This document shows, piece by piece, positions 1 to 6,675 of a DNA stretch of 42,669 nucleotides. Location of the stretch: assembly GCA_017625755.1 (NCBI GenBank), contig JAGAKG010000002.1:1-42669 (forward strand), in the 5' to 3' direction. The translations under genes and the position numbers were made by a program. Position 1 is the stretch's first letter, and every line of letters begins with the position of its first letter. The notes beneath the pieces were generated by a model. That model saw only the letters and a program-made list of their open reading frames with translations. It was not told where the DNA came from and made no database searches. This DNA comes from Clostridia bacterium (GTDB lineage Bacteria > Bacillota > Clostridia > Oscillospirales > CAG-272).

Positions 1-166
1 CAATCGTCAGCCCTCAAAAATTGCATCGCAGTAAGCAAAGAAAAGCGATTTTGAAAAAAGGTTAAAATGTTACGAAAAAAGCATTAATCGGACACTTGGT
101 CAGGGAACTTGCGCTGTGGTAAAAAATAGGCAAAATTGGAGCAACGTCGGTTTGTAAAAAATAAAT

Positions 167-206
167 AAAAAATCAGTCCAAATCTTGCGAAATGGACTGA
201 TTTTTT
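167..206 (-). terminator. Rho-independent terminator after tRNA-Pro
   Basis: A 14-bp perfect inverted repeat (167-180 with 193-206) with a 12-base loop. It is flanked by A-rich sequence on the left and a T run on the right, so it can work in both directions. It lies 20 bases beyond the tRNA-Pro 3' end and should end that transcript. The 166 bases to its left, up to the window edge, hold no gene I can support. Confidence 0.8.
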
Positions 207-225
207 GTGCATATAGCACTAAAAA

Positions 226-302
226 TGGTCGGAGTGACAAGATTTGAACTTGCGACTTCTTGCTCCCGAAGCAAGCGCTCTACCAAGCTGAGCCACACCC
301 CG
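226..302 (-). tRNA. tRNA-Pro (anticodon CGG)
   Basis: Read on the minus strand this is a complete 77-base cloverleaf. The acceptor stem CGGGGTG pairs with CACTCCG (one G-T pair). The D arm GGCTCAGCTTGGTAGAGC, the anticodon stem CTTGC/GCAAG with loop TTCGGGA (anticodon CGG, proline) and the T arm with TTCAAAT are all present, and CCA is encoded at 226-228. A terminator hairpin follows at once. Confidence 0.93.
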
Positions 303-455
303 ATTGGTGTAAAACGGTATTTTTTTGTAAGTGGTCAAACATGTGGTCAGACCGAGGAATTGATGATTTTTCGACATTCGGGAGAGCCGAAAAAGTCAGT
401 GTTTTCAAGGGCTTTCGGCTTTTCTCGAAAATTCTACGCCGAGAACGGTGATTGA
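303..455. other. Possible end of a decayed integrated element next to the split tRNA
   Basis: This stretch separates the intact tRNA-Pro from the tRNA-Pro half. It has no match to a tRNA 3' half. Two plus-strand frames stay open and stop at 449-455, directly against the tRNA fragment. It carries a close direct repeat of GTGGTCA at about 332-347. Tyrosine integrase genes often end beside the tRNA attachment site, so a fossil integrase C-terminus is one reading, but no catalytic motif remains. This is inference only. Confidence 0.3.
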
Positions 456-495
<40 letters not shown>

Positions 496-584
496 ATCAA
501 GTGGAAATTGGAAATCCGACAAACAGACTCCAAATTTCGTACCGTATTATTCTATCACATTGTTTCGGAATTGTCAAGAGTTTT

Positions 585-1238
585 TTACTCGTTTCTTGTG
601 AGGCTTTGGTATATATTCCAAATTTCGGGTTCTTCGGGCAGATATGTAAAGCAAAGAGGCGTATTTGTTTCGGGATGCTTGAAGCTTATCTTATGTGAGC
701 AGAGGGCGATTGCCGAGTTGCTTGTATTTGAACCGTACTTCCTATCTCCCACGATTGGGTGCTTGCGTGAGGCAAGCTGCACCCTTATCTGATGTGTACG
801 CCCCGTATGCAATTTGATTTTCAAGAGAGAGGTATTGTCGATTGACGCAAGTGTGGTATATTCAAGAGATGCGTCCTTGACGCCCTGTCTTTTTCTGTTT
901 ACCACATAGGTTTTGTTTTTTCTTTTATCTCTGAACAGTAGGTCTTTCAGTTCTGCTGCGGGTGTCTCGGATGTACCTTCGATTATCGCAAGGTATTCCT
1001 TTTCAAATCTGCGCTCCGCTATTGCGGCTGAGAGCTTAGCTGCGGCAGATTGATTTTTTGCGTATACCATTACTCCGCACACCTCTCTGTCGAGCCTGTG
1101 TACCGTGAAAATCGGGGTATTATTTTCCTGCGAGAGGATTCTCGGCAGGCTGTTTTTTTCCTCGCTCATCTCGCAGAGTGTTCCCGCGGGCTTGACGCAG
1201 ACAAGCAGAAAATTATCCTCATAAAGTATTTTTATCAT
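585..1238 (-). CDS. RluA-family 23S rRNA/tRNA pseudouridine synthase
   Basis: Isomerises specific uridines in structured RNA to pseudouridine in the cytoplasm. The 217-residue protein has the RluA/RsuA signature HRLDREVCGV at 47-56, with the catalytic aspartate at about 50, the downstream LHTGRTHQIRVQL motif that closes the active site, and PIVGDRKYG. It lacks an N-terminal S4 domain, so it belongs to the short RluA branch; the target base cannot be told from sequence. The ATG at 1238 is chosen because GGAG lies 6 bases upstream; an in-frame TTG 12 bases earlier overlaps that Shine-Dalgarno sequence. A terminator for the upstream gene sits right before it. Confidence 0.88.
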   Translation of the reverse strand: MIKILYEDNFLLVCVKPAGTLCEMSEEKNSLPRILSQENNTPIFTVHRLDREVCGVMVYAKNQSAAAKLSAAIAERRFEKEYLAIIEGTSETPAAELKDLLFRDKRKNKTYVVNRKRQGVKDASLEYTTLASIDNTSLLKIKLHTGRTHQIRVQLASRKHPIVGDRKYGSNTSNSAIALCSHKISFKHPETNTPLCFTYLPEEPEIWNIYQSLTRNE

Positions 1239-1249
1239 AACCGACTCCA

Positions 1250-1296
1250 ATAAAAAAACCAGAGGAAAGGCGCCCGACCGAGAGCTCTTTCCTCTT
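1250..1296 (-). terminator. Rho-independent terminator
   Basis: Stem AGAGGAAAG (1261-1269) pairs with CTTTCCTCT (1287-1295). On the minus strand it is followed by a run of seven T, just upstream of the RluA-like start. It should end the transcript of the small membrane protein gene at 1305-1559. Confidence 0.7.
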
Positions 1297-1304
1297 ATAT
1301 AAGC

Positions 1305-1559
1305 TCAATCCTTAAAAAAGGAACAGACATAGCAGATAGCAGACAGCATTATAGCGACGATTCCGACGATAGAGATAAGCTTTATCAGGCTATGGTCGGA
1401 CGAGCTTTTTACGGTGTGAGAGCAGGCGTCCTGCTCGGGGTACTTTGCGTCGTACAAGCTGATAGTAAGGTCGCAGTCCTTCTTTATTCTTATATCCATA
1501 AGCCTTTTGAATATTTCCTTAGCCTTACAAGCTGCCATATCTTTTGATAAGATTTTCAT
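1305..1559 (-). CDS. Small single-pass membrane protein, unknown function
   Basis: An 84-residue protein. The N-terminal two thirds are polar, with many Lys and Asp, and end in a tail-anchor-like hydrophobic segment (IKLISIVGIVAIMLSAICYV, near residues 60-79) followed by a short SFFKD tail. This suggests a cytoplasmic domain held at the membrane by a C-terminal anchor. I recognise no family. The ATG at 1559 has AAAGGA upstream; an alternative in-frame ATG at 1589 has weaker spacing. It is a single-gene unit ended by the hairpin at 1250-1296. Confidence 0.6.
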   Translation of the reverse strand: MKILSKDMAACKAKEIFKRLMDIRIKKDCDLTISLYDAKYPEQDACSHTVKSSSDHSLIKLISIVGIVAIMLSAICYVCSFFKD

Positions 1560-1647
1560 AGCTTTCAATCCTTTCTGCGTCATTGACATATTGCCCTATG
1601 TATATTATAACACAAAAAATCGGCAATACAAGTGAATAACAAAAAAT

Positions 1648-2169
1648 TTACGATTTATTTTCGTTAAGAGACAGACCGTTGAGCGTGAGCGAGCCGTTGT
1701 TTATGAGGGTAAGCTTTGCGCAAGAGATGATAGGCGAGCGAGTGGGGTCATTACACTCTATGATGTTTTCTGTGCCGCTCTCGGTCTCAATAATTGCCTC
1801 TGAGGCGTTTTTGACGCATATAGGGGTCAACTCCCCGCCGCATATCTCAATGCCGCACAGAATGAGTTTTACCCTCTGGTCGCTCGCGTCTATGACGATA
1901 CTGCCATCAAGCAGATTGCCTGATAGCTTATATGTTCCGCCTTTGCGGATATATATCGTCGAGCCCTCGCACGAAATCGAGCTTGGCTCTCCCGTAAAGA
2001 TATATCTGTTCTCTGAGAATACGATCGTGGCGGCGTCCTCGGTTCTCTCGGATGTGTCTGCCACTTCTGTTTCCTCGATTTCCTCGCCGAAGTGAGAGCC
2101 TTGAGGGACGCAAGAGGGCAGGGAAAGAAGAAGGGTCGATATCAATAAAATCAGGATTATTTTACGCAT
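1648..2169 (-). CDS. Short Cthe_2159-like carbohydrate-binding lipoprotein
   Basis: A 173-residue secreted lipoprotein. The signal peptide MRKIILILLISTLLLSLPSC ends in a lipobox with the lipidated Cys at 20. After an acidic Glu/Thr linker, residues about 50-170 form short repeated beta strands of the kind GGTYKLSGNLLDGSIVIDA, KLILCGIEICGG, PICVKNASEAIIETESGTEN. This resembles the start of the Cthe_2159 family (PF14262), a right-handed beta-helix known to bind acid sugars. Family members are usually 400 or more residues, so this is a short or truncated form that still has a normal stop codon. The function would be glycan binding at the cell surface (inferred). Confidence 0.6.
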   Translation of the reverse strand: MRKIILILLISTLLLSLPSCVPQGSHFGEEIEETEVADTSERTEDAATIVFSENRYIFTGEPSSISCEGSTIYIRKGGTYKLSGNLLDGSIVIDASDQRVKLILCGIEICGGELTPICVKNASEAIIETESGTENIIECNDPTRSPIISCAKLTLINNGSLTLNGLSLNENKS

Positions 2170-2238
2170 AAAGTTTCCTCACATATCTTGTCCTTACAAT
2201 AAATGATATGTGATATTTTTTATTTTATTACGAAAAGG

Positions 2239-2293
2239 GCTGAGTCATTTAGATGCAGAAGCCGTGATTTTGTTCTGCACTGAATGACTCAGC
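2239..2293 (-). terminator. Large two-tier hairpin after the cobalamin-uptake operon
   Basis: Outer stem GCTGAGTCATT (2239-2249) with AATGACTCAGC (2283-2293); inner stem GCAGAA with TTCTGC. It lies 8 bases past the stop of the ECF S-component gene and is followed on the minus strand by an A/T-rich tract with short T runs. Probable terminator or 3' stabiliser. Confidence 0.65.
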
Positions 2294-2300
2294 TCCAAGG

Positions 2301-2822
2301 TTATTCTTCTTTATTGACATACTTACTGTAATACATATTTATCAGCTTCTCGGCGGGGCGGTACAAAAACATTACCGTGACCACGGAGGAACAGCACATA
2401 AGTATTTCAAAGATAATATCCGCTGTGAGATAGGCGATGATATTTATATCCATAAAGAGATAATTGAAAAGCGCAAAGCACAGACAGTATATGATGCTTC
2501 CCAGCACCGAGCCTGCCACGATAGCGGGCAAGGGCGTCTTTCTGAGCGCGAAGCCTATGAGTATCAGTATAAACCAACCGAGCCACATAGGGCACGCTGT
2601 GAGGGGATTGAGAGAGCCCCATATAATATTGTCCAAAAGGACATGCACCGTCATAACGAGCATAGCCTTAGGTATACCGAGCGTTGCGGCGTAGACCATT
2701 ATGAGAAGCACCGAAAACTGAATATTGGGTATAGAGGAGAGGAGAGTCTCCTGAACGAAAAGGATAGCGGTGAGCATTGCGAGCAGAGTCAGCTCGCTTG
2801 TTTTAAATCTTCCTTTTCTCAT
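2301..2822 (-). CDS. ECF transporter S component, probable cobalamin or corrinoid specificity
   Basis: A 173-residue, strongly hydrophobic protein with about six membrane segments, the usual size and topology of an energy-coupling factor S component, which binds a vitamin and works with shared EcfA/EcfT modules encoded elsewhere. The N-terminal KTSELTLLAMLTAILFVQE and the Gly-rich AIVAGSVLGSIIYC fit the fold. The substrate is inferred from context: it is the last gene of an operon with two transcobalamin-like DUF4430 proteins and a cobalamin-type riboswitch. Its ATG overlaps the stop of the preceding gene (ATGA), so translation is likely coupled. Specificity cannot be read from the sequence alone. 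Confidence 0.78.
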   Translation of the reverse strand: MRKGRFKTSELTLLAMLTAILFVQETLLSSIPNIQFSVLLIMVYAATLGIPKAMLVMTVHVLLDNIIWGSLNPLTACPMWLGWFILILIGFALRKTPLPAIVAGSVLGSIIYCLCFALFNYLFMDINIIAYLTADIIFEILMCCSSVVTVMFLYRPAEKLINMYYSKYVNKEE

Positions 2823-3214
2823 ACCTTTGTCTCCCTGAACGAATAGAGAGAGCCTTCCTCGAGAAGGATAGAGGAGAGACCGTAGTTTGAATATTCACCG
2901 TTGATATATACAGCTATATATGTAGAGGTGAAATCGGTTTGTATACCGTCTATTCCGAGCAACAGAAAGCCGTATTCGGTTTCCTCGTAATTGACCTCGT
3001 AATTATCGAGCAGAATATCTACAAGCGTGTCTCCCTCCTCGAAATCCAACTGCTTGGATTGAGTTTCTCCATCAAGGCTCACAAGCTCGACCGTAACACC
3101 GCCGCCGACATCTGCGACGGGATTCTGCGTCTTTTTATATATTATTATCGATGCGACCGCGATAGCCACGACGAGCGCGGCTATCGCTATCTTTATAATA
3201 AGCTGCTTACGCAA
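2819..3214 (-). CDS. Membrane-anchored DUF4430 (transcobalamin-like beta domain) protein
   Basis: A 131-residue protein with an N-terminal membrane anchor (residues about 5-26, IIKIAIAALVVAIAVASIIIY) and then one extracellular DUF4430 domain (about 38-131): VTVELVSLDGETQSKQLDFEEGDTL, then GFLLLGIDG, TYIAVYINGEY and SLYSFRE. In intrinsic factor and transcobalamin the C-terminal beta domain of this fold covers the vitamin. The start codon appears to be TTG at 3212-3214, overlapping the stop of the upstream gene by 8 bases; no ATG lies nearby. The protein may pass corrinoid from the large lipoprotein to the S component (inference). Confidence 0.75.
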   Translation of the reverse strand: MRKQLIIKIAIAALVVAIAVASIIIYKKTQNPVADVGGGVTVELVSLDGETQSKQLDFEEGDTLVDILLDNYEVNYEETEYGFLLLGIDGIQTDFTSTYIAVYINGEYSNYGLSSILLEEGSLYSFRETKV

Positions 3215-4553
3215 AGATATTTACCGCAGCTCCCGTGTCTCTGCAAGCCTTATATGCCATCAGACTTGCATAGATCTGATTTGTTGAGAAGTTAGCGTCC
3301 GTGTCTGTCGTGTATACCTTGATAAGACCAAGCTCCTCGTCATAATAGGTATCAAAGAGAACCTCGATGATATCCTTTCCGTCCTTCTCATATTCCGCCG
3401 ACCTTGCGTTTATTCCGTCCTTCGCCATAGCGAGGAGAACGAGAGCGGTGGATGTTCCGTTGCCCCAGTCGAGCTGAGATGTGTAGGTGCTGATGTATCC
3501 GTCGTAATCCGCATAAAGTCCGAGGAGAACATAAGACCAGATACTCATGTCGGGTCCCCATTGCATTGAGGTCGAGGGGGCTGACGCGATGAGTGTGTCG
3601 ATAGAGTCGGAATCGCTTCCGATTGCCTTGGCTACGGGAAGCAACCATTCTGTGCAGGTGCTTGCTATCGCCGTGTTGAACGCCGACTTGAACTCATCTG
3701 AGGGGGCGTTGCCGAGCGATTTTTGCGCGTAATAATATTTCATAAAATCGTTACCCGAGAGGGCAGAGACATCTGCCGAGCTGACAGCATTTTTAAAGGC
3801 GTCGGAATATTCAAGCTTGAATATGCTTGCGTCATAGCCTTTGCTTGCCATAAAGGTCACAGCTGCCTGATCCCAATAGAGCGAGCCCGTGTAGCTAGTT
3901 GCAGTCGCTGCCTGCTCGGAAAGCGTATTCTTTATATAGCTGTATATTGCCTTGTCCACGAGGACATCGTATTTATCCATCGTGCCATATCCGCTCTCAA
4001 CGGTGTTCCAGCACTCTACCTTGAACTCAAAAATATCGCCCGCGTCAATGACGAGCCCGTCAACTCCGACATCGGCATATTTGCCGTTCTCGGTGATTGA
4101 AACATAATAATTGGGGTCGACGATAGAGCCCGAAACGGACACGATAGTTGTTCCGTACTGCGACTCGTAGCTTACCATACCGTAATCATTTGTGAGTGTA
4201 TCCACAAGGGATATTGAGTCTCTGCAATAGAGTGTGTCGCTTACAAGCACCTCGCCGTCAAGGTCAACCACCTTGAGCTGATACTGTGACTTGAGTATTG
4301 TTTCAAGCTGCTTGTCCGACTCCTCAGAGTCCTTTTTGAGCGCTTCGAGAGCCGCCTGCTGCTTCGCAATCTCCTCTTTAGCCTCGATAGCCTGCTTTTT
4401 AAGTTCTTCGTTTTCCTCAATCAGCTTGTCTACCGATTCCTTCAGGGAATCAAGCTCTTCGGTGAATGTGTTGCCACTGCTGCAAGCGACCGTGCCAAAG
4501 AGCATCAGTACTGCTAACAGACACGCGGCGATTCGTGTGAGTGTTTTTTTCAT
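3207..4553 (-). CDS. Intrinsic-factor-like lipoprotein: coiled coil, DUF4430 and alpha/alpha-barrel domains
   Basis: A 448-residue surface lipoprotein. The signal peptide ends in a lipobox with Cys24 (FGTVACSS). Residues about 30-88 are a Glu/Lys-rich coiled-coil stalk. A DUF4430 beta domain follows (about 93-185, starting KVVDLDGEVLVSDTLYC, with YVSITENGKYADVG). Residues about 190-448 are mainly helical, with repeats resembling the terpene-cyclase/prenyltransferase alpha6/alpha6 barrel found in intrinsic factor. The human proteins place the barrel first and the beta domain second; here the order is reversed. AGGAGG lies 8 bases before the ATG. It is the first gene behind a cobalamin-type riboswitch, so an extracellular cobalamin or corrinoid binder is the best inference. 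Confidence 0.75.
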   Translation of the reverse strand: MKKTLTRIAACLLAVLMLFGTVACSSGNTFTEELDSLKESVDKLIEENEELKKQAIEAKEEIAKQQAALEALKKDSEESDKQLETILKSQYQLKVVDLDGEVLVSDTLYCRDSISLVDTLTNDYGMVSYESQYGTTIVSVSGSIVDPNYYVSITENGKYADVGVDGLVIDAGDIFEFKVECWNTVESGYGTMDKYDVLVDKAIYSYIKNTLSEQAATATSYTGSLYWDQAAVTFMASKGYDASIFKLEYSDAFKNAVSSADVSALSGNDFMKYYYAQKSLGNAPSDEFKSAFNTAIASTCTEWLLPVAKAIGSDSDSIDTLIASAPSTSMQWGPDMSIWSYVLLGLYADYDGYISTYTSQLDWGNGTSTALVLLAMAKDGINARSAEYEKDGKDIIEVLFDTYYDEELGLIKVYTTDTDANFSTNQIYASLMAYKACRDTGAAVNIFA

Positions 4554-4603
4554 CTTTCTTTCCTCCTGCCTATATCCGGCATTTAAAATAATATATTATA
4601 AAA

Positions 4604-4673
4604 CAGGCAAGTCTGACTTTAACAGTGGGGAATACCGCGATGGCTTTCACATCATTTCGCTCTGCTTTATTCG
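4604..4673 (-). promoter_or_regulatory. Cobalamin-type riboswitch (short variant)
   Basis: On the minus strand the leader contains, in the order known for B12 riboswitches, TGATGTGAAAGCCATC (compare the consensus GGTGAAAATCC loop), GCGGTATTCCCCACTGT (compare CCGCCACTGT) and AAGTCAGACTTGCC (compare the B12 box AGTCAGGAGACCTGCC). The segment between CACTGT and the B12 box is only a few bases, so this is a shortened variant. The TTGCCT end can pair with AGGCA directly next to the AGGAGG ribosome binding site of the 448-residue gene, suggesting control of translation. The 5' partner strand (P1/P2) is not clear, hence the moderate confidence. Confidence 0.7.
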
Positions 4674-4679
4674 GGATAT

Positions 4680-4708
4680 ATTATAGTCGGAAAACCGCAA
4701 TTATTCAA
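4680..4708 (-). promoter_or_regulatory. Sigma-A promoter of the DUF4430/ECF operon
   Basis: On the minus strand: -35 TTGAAT (4703-4708), 17-base spacer, -10 TATAAT (4680-4685). The start is expected near 4673, at the beginning of the riboswitch. The -35 box lies in the loop of the hairpin at 4689-4719. Confidence 0.75.
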
Positions 4709-4729
4709 TGCGGTTTTCCTGCTTTTTTT
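4689..4729 (+). terminator. Hairpin with T tract overlapping a promoter
   Basis: An 11-bp stem GGAAAACCGCA (4689-4699) with TGCGGTTTTCC (4709-4719), followed on the plus strand by GCTTTTTTT. Both flanking genes run on the minus strand, so the T tract faces the wrong way for ending nth. It may block plus-strand readthrough or end nth imperfectly. Confidence 0.5.
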
Positions 4730-4752
4730 ATATGGTTTTGTTGCTTTTTTGC

Positions 4753-5406
4753 TTATTTTGTCTTATCTTTGTATTCGCAAAGCTCACGGAGCGGACATTC
4801 GGGGCATTTCGGCGAGCGCGCCGTGCAGACATCTCTGCCGAACTGAACTATTCTGTGGCAGAAATCCGATTGTTCGGCAAGGGGAATAAGCTCTGACATT
4901 ATCGCCTCGGTTTTGGCGGGGTCCTTCATATCGGTGCTATACATACCGAAGCGTCCGCATATTCTGATGCAATGCGTGTCGGCAACGATACCGCCCTTGC
5001 CGTATATGTCACCGAGCAAGAGATTCGCTATCTTGCGCCCCACACCGGGGAGCGAGAGCAGGTCGTCCATATTGTCGGGCACGCGACCGCCGAATTTATC
5101 CCTGACTATAATGCACGCCGCCTTGATGCTCTCTGCCTTCGTGTGATAGAGCCCGCAGGGGCGGACTATCTCCTCAATCTCACAAAGCTCTCCGTCTGCG
5201 AGAGCGTCAAGGGTAGGGAAGCGCGCGAAAAGCGACTTGCAGACGATATTGACTCTTGCGTCTGTGCATTGCGCGGATAGACGCGCCATAACCATAAGCT
5301 TCCACGGCTCGCCCTCGTATTCAAGTGCGCAGAGCGCTTCGGGATAAAGCTCTCGGAGTCGCTCGCCTATCTCTGCCATTCGTTCCTTTTTTGCTTTTTT
5401 ATTCAT
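4753..5406 (-). CDS. nth: Endonuclease III (DNA glycosylase/AP lyase)
   Basis: Removes oxidised pyrimidines from DNA and nicks the abasic site, in base-excision repair. The 217-residue protein has the helix-hairpin-helix LPGVGRKIANLLL with catalytic Lys at about 125, the catalytic Asp in VADTHCIRI at about 143, and a C-terminal [4Fe-4S] cluster with spacing C-x6-C-x2-C-x5-C (about 194, 201, 204, 210). The ATG at 5406 is preferred: it overlaps the end of proB (ATGAATAA), giving translational coupling, and matches the family length; the longer in-frame extension lies inside proB. Confidence 0.95.
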   Translation of the reverse strand: MNKKAKKERMAEIGERLRELYPEALCALEYEGEPWKLMVMARLSAQCTDARVNIVCKSLFARFPTLDALADGELCEIEEIVRPCGLYHTKAESIKAACIIVRDKFGGRVPDNMDDLLSLPGVGRKIANLLLGDIYGKGGIVADTHCIRICGRFGMYSTDMKDPAKTEAIMSELIPLAEQSDFCHRIVQFGRDVCTARSPKCPECPLRELCEYKDKTK

Positions 5407-6217
5407 CGTTTGCCTTTTCTCTGAGCGATTTATCCGCCTTGAAATATGTACCGATATGACCGCCGTCAAGCAGGACATAGAGTATCTCGGGATCCTGACC
5501 GTTTATAATGAACATCGGTATTCCGCAGTCGTTGACGATTTTCGCCGCGTTGAGCTTGGCTATCATTCCGCCCGTACCGCGGTCTGTTCCCGCACCGCCT
5601 GCTATCTTGTAAAGCTCGTCGTCGACCCTCTCGACCTTTGTTATGAGCTGGGCGTTCGGATTCTTGCGGGGGTCAGAGTCGTAAAGTCCGTCTACATCAG
5701 ACATATTTATGAGCAGGTCTGCGTTGCACACCTTTGCTATGTATGCTGACAGTATATCGTTTCCTCCGAATTTCGTCAGCTCGTCGGTTGATATCGCATC
5801 GTTCTCGTTGACTATCGGAATACAGTTCATAGCGAGCAGACGGTTGAAGGTATTTTGCGCTGCCGAGCGTCTTACGGGATTTTCGAGCACATCCTTCGTC
5901 ATAAGTATCTGAGCGACGGTGTGACCGTAATCCGAGAAAAATTTATCGTAGAGCTTCATAAGCTCACTCTGTCCGATAGAGGACATCGCCTGTTTTTCCT
6001 CGGGTGTTGAGGGGATATGACCGTATCCCATCTTCGCGACTCCCGCGCTGACGGCTCCCGAGGAGACGAGAACCATCTCTATTCCCGAATTTTTCATATC
6101 GGATATCACCTTAACAAGGCTCTGTATTCTCCTTAAATTGAGGTGTCCCGTTGCGTGTGTGAGGGTAGAAGTGCCCACTTTTACCACAATTCTGTGGCAA
6201 TCTCTTAAATAAGCCAT
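5399..6217 (-). CDS. proB: Glutamate 5-kinase
   Basis: Phosphorylates L-glutamate to glutamyl 5-phosphate, the first step of proline synthesis. The 272-residue amino-acid kinase fold has RIVVKVGTSTLTH near the N-terminus, VLVSSGAVSAGVAKMG, the NENDAIS segment, LLINMSDVDGLY and GTGGMIAKLNAA. It ends after the kinase domain, with no C-terminal PUA domain, as in many Firmicutes short forms. No proA is in this window, so the partner reductase must be elsewhere. It is co-transcribed with nth through an 8-base overlap. Transcription starts in the A/T-rich region shared with the divergent zapA. Confidence 0.93.
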   Translation of the reverse strand: MAYLRDCHRIVVKVGTSTLTHATGHLNLRRIQSLVKVISDMKNSGIEMVLVSSGAVSAGVAKMGYGHIPSTPEEKQAMSSIGQSELMKLYDKFFSDYGHTVAQILMTKDVLENPVRRSAAQNTFNRLLAMNCIPIVNENDAISTDELTKFGGNDILSAYIAKVCNADLLINMSDVDGLYDSDPRKNPNAQLITKVERVDDELYKIAGGAGTDRGTGGMIAKLNAAKIVNDCGIPMFIINGQDPEILYVLLDGGHIGTYFKADKSLREKANDE

Positions 6218-6357
6218 AATTTTTAAAATCTTTCTGTTAAAATTTTGAAAAAACTCTTTAAAAAAATCAAAAAGTGTATTATAATAGAAGTGATAAATTA
6301 TTATACACCATTTTCTTTATTATTTCAAGTATTAAAATGAAATTGGAGGAGGCTCTG

Positions 6358-6675
6358 ATGAAACAAAAATATACGATAACTATTGCCGATATGGAGATGA
6401 ATGTCATAAGCGACGAATCCGCCGAGGCGGTTGAAGCCCTTGTTGGGATAGTTGACAGAAAAATGAGAGAGATAACGCTTATGAGTAAGCGTTGCTCTAA
6501 GACCGAGGCGGCTCTGCTTTGCGCGCTCGACTACTGCTCGGATAAGATAAAGGCGCAGAGAAAGGTCAAGGCTCTCGAGGCAAAGCTCGCTCTCACGGAG
6601 GCGGCTGTTGAGGAGCTTGAGCTTGAGAACGAGAAGCTTCGTCAGGAATTGACCCTTATCAGGGGTACTGATTGA
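6358..6675 (+). CDS. zapA: Cell division protein ZapA
   Basis: Small FtsZ-associated protein that bundles FtsZ filaments at the division ring. The 105-residue protein starts KQKYTITIADMEMNVISDES, the usual ZapA beta-strand head, followed by VEALVGIVDRKMREI and a C-terminal coiled coil (about 60-100). The ATG at 6358 has GGAGGAGG 6 bases upstream. Longer in-frame starts lie in the A/T-rich leader and would add atypical residues. A -10-like TATAAT lies near 6280. The stop overlaps the start of the U32 gene (TGATG), so the two are translated together, a pairing seen in other Clostridia. Confidence 0.88.
   Translation: MKQKYTITIADMEMNVISDESAEAVEALVGIVDRKMREITLMSKRCSKTEAALLCALDYCSDKIKAQRKVKALEAKLALTEAAVEELELENEKLRQELTLIRGTD

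Noticed and set aside
1648..4553. One transcript joining the Cthe_2159-like lipoprotein with the DUF4430 operon
   Set aside because: A large hairpin at 2239-2293 and a 130-base gap separate them.
4689..4729. Simple nth terminator
   Set aside because: The T tract follows the hairpin on the plus strand, opposite to nth transcription, and a promoter lies within the hairpin.
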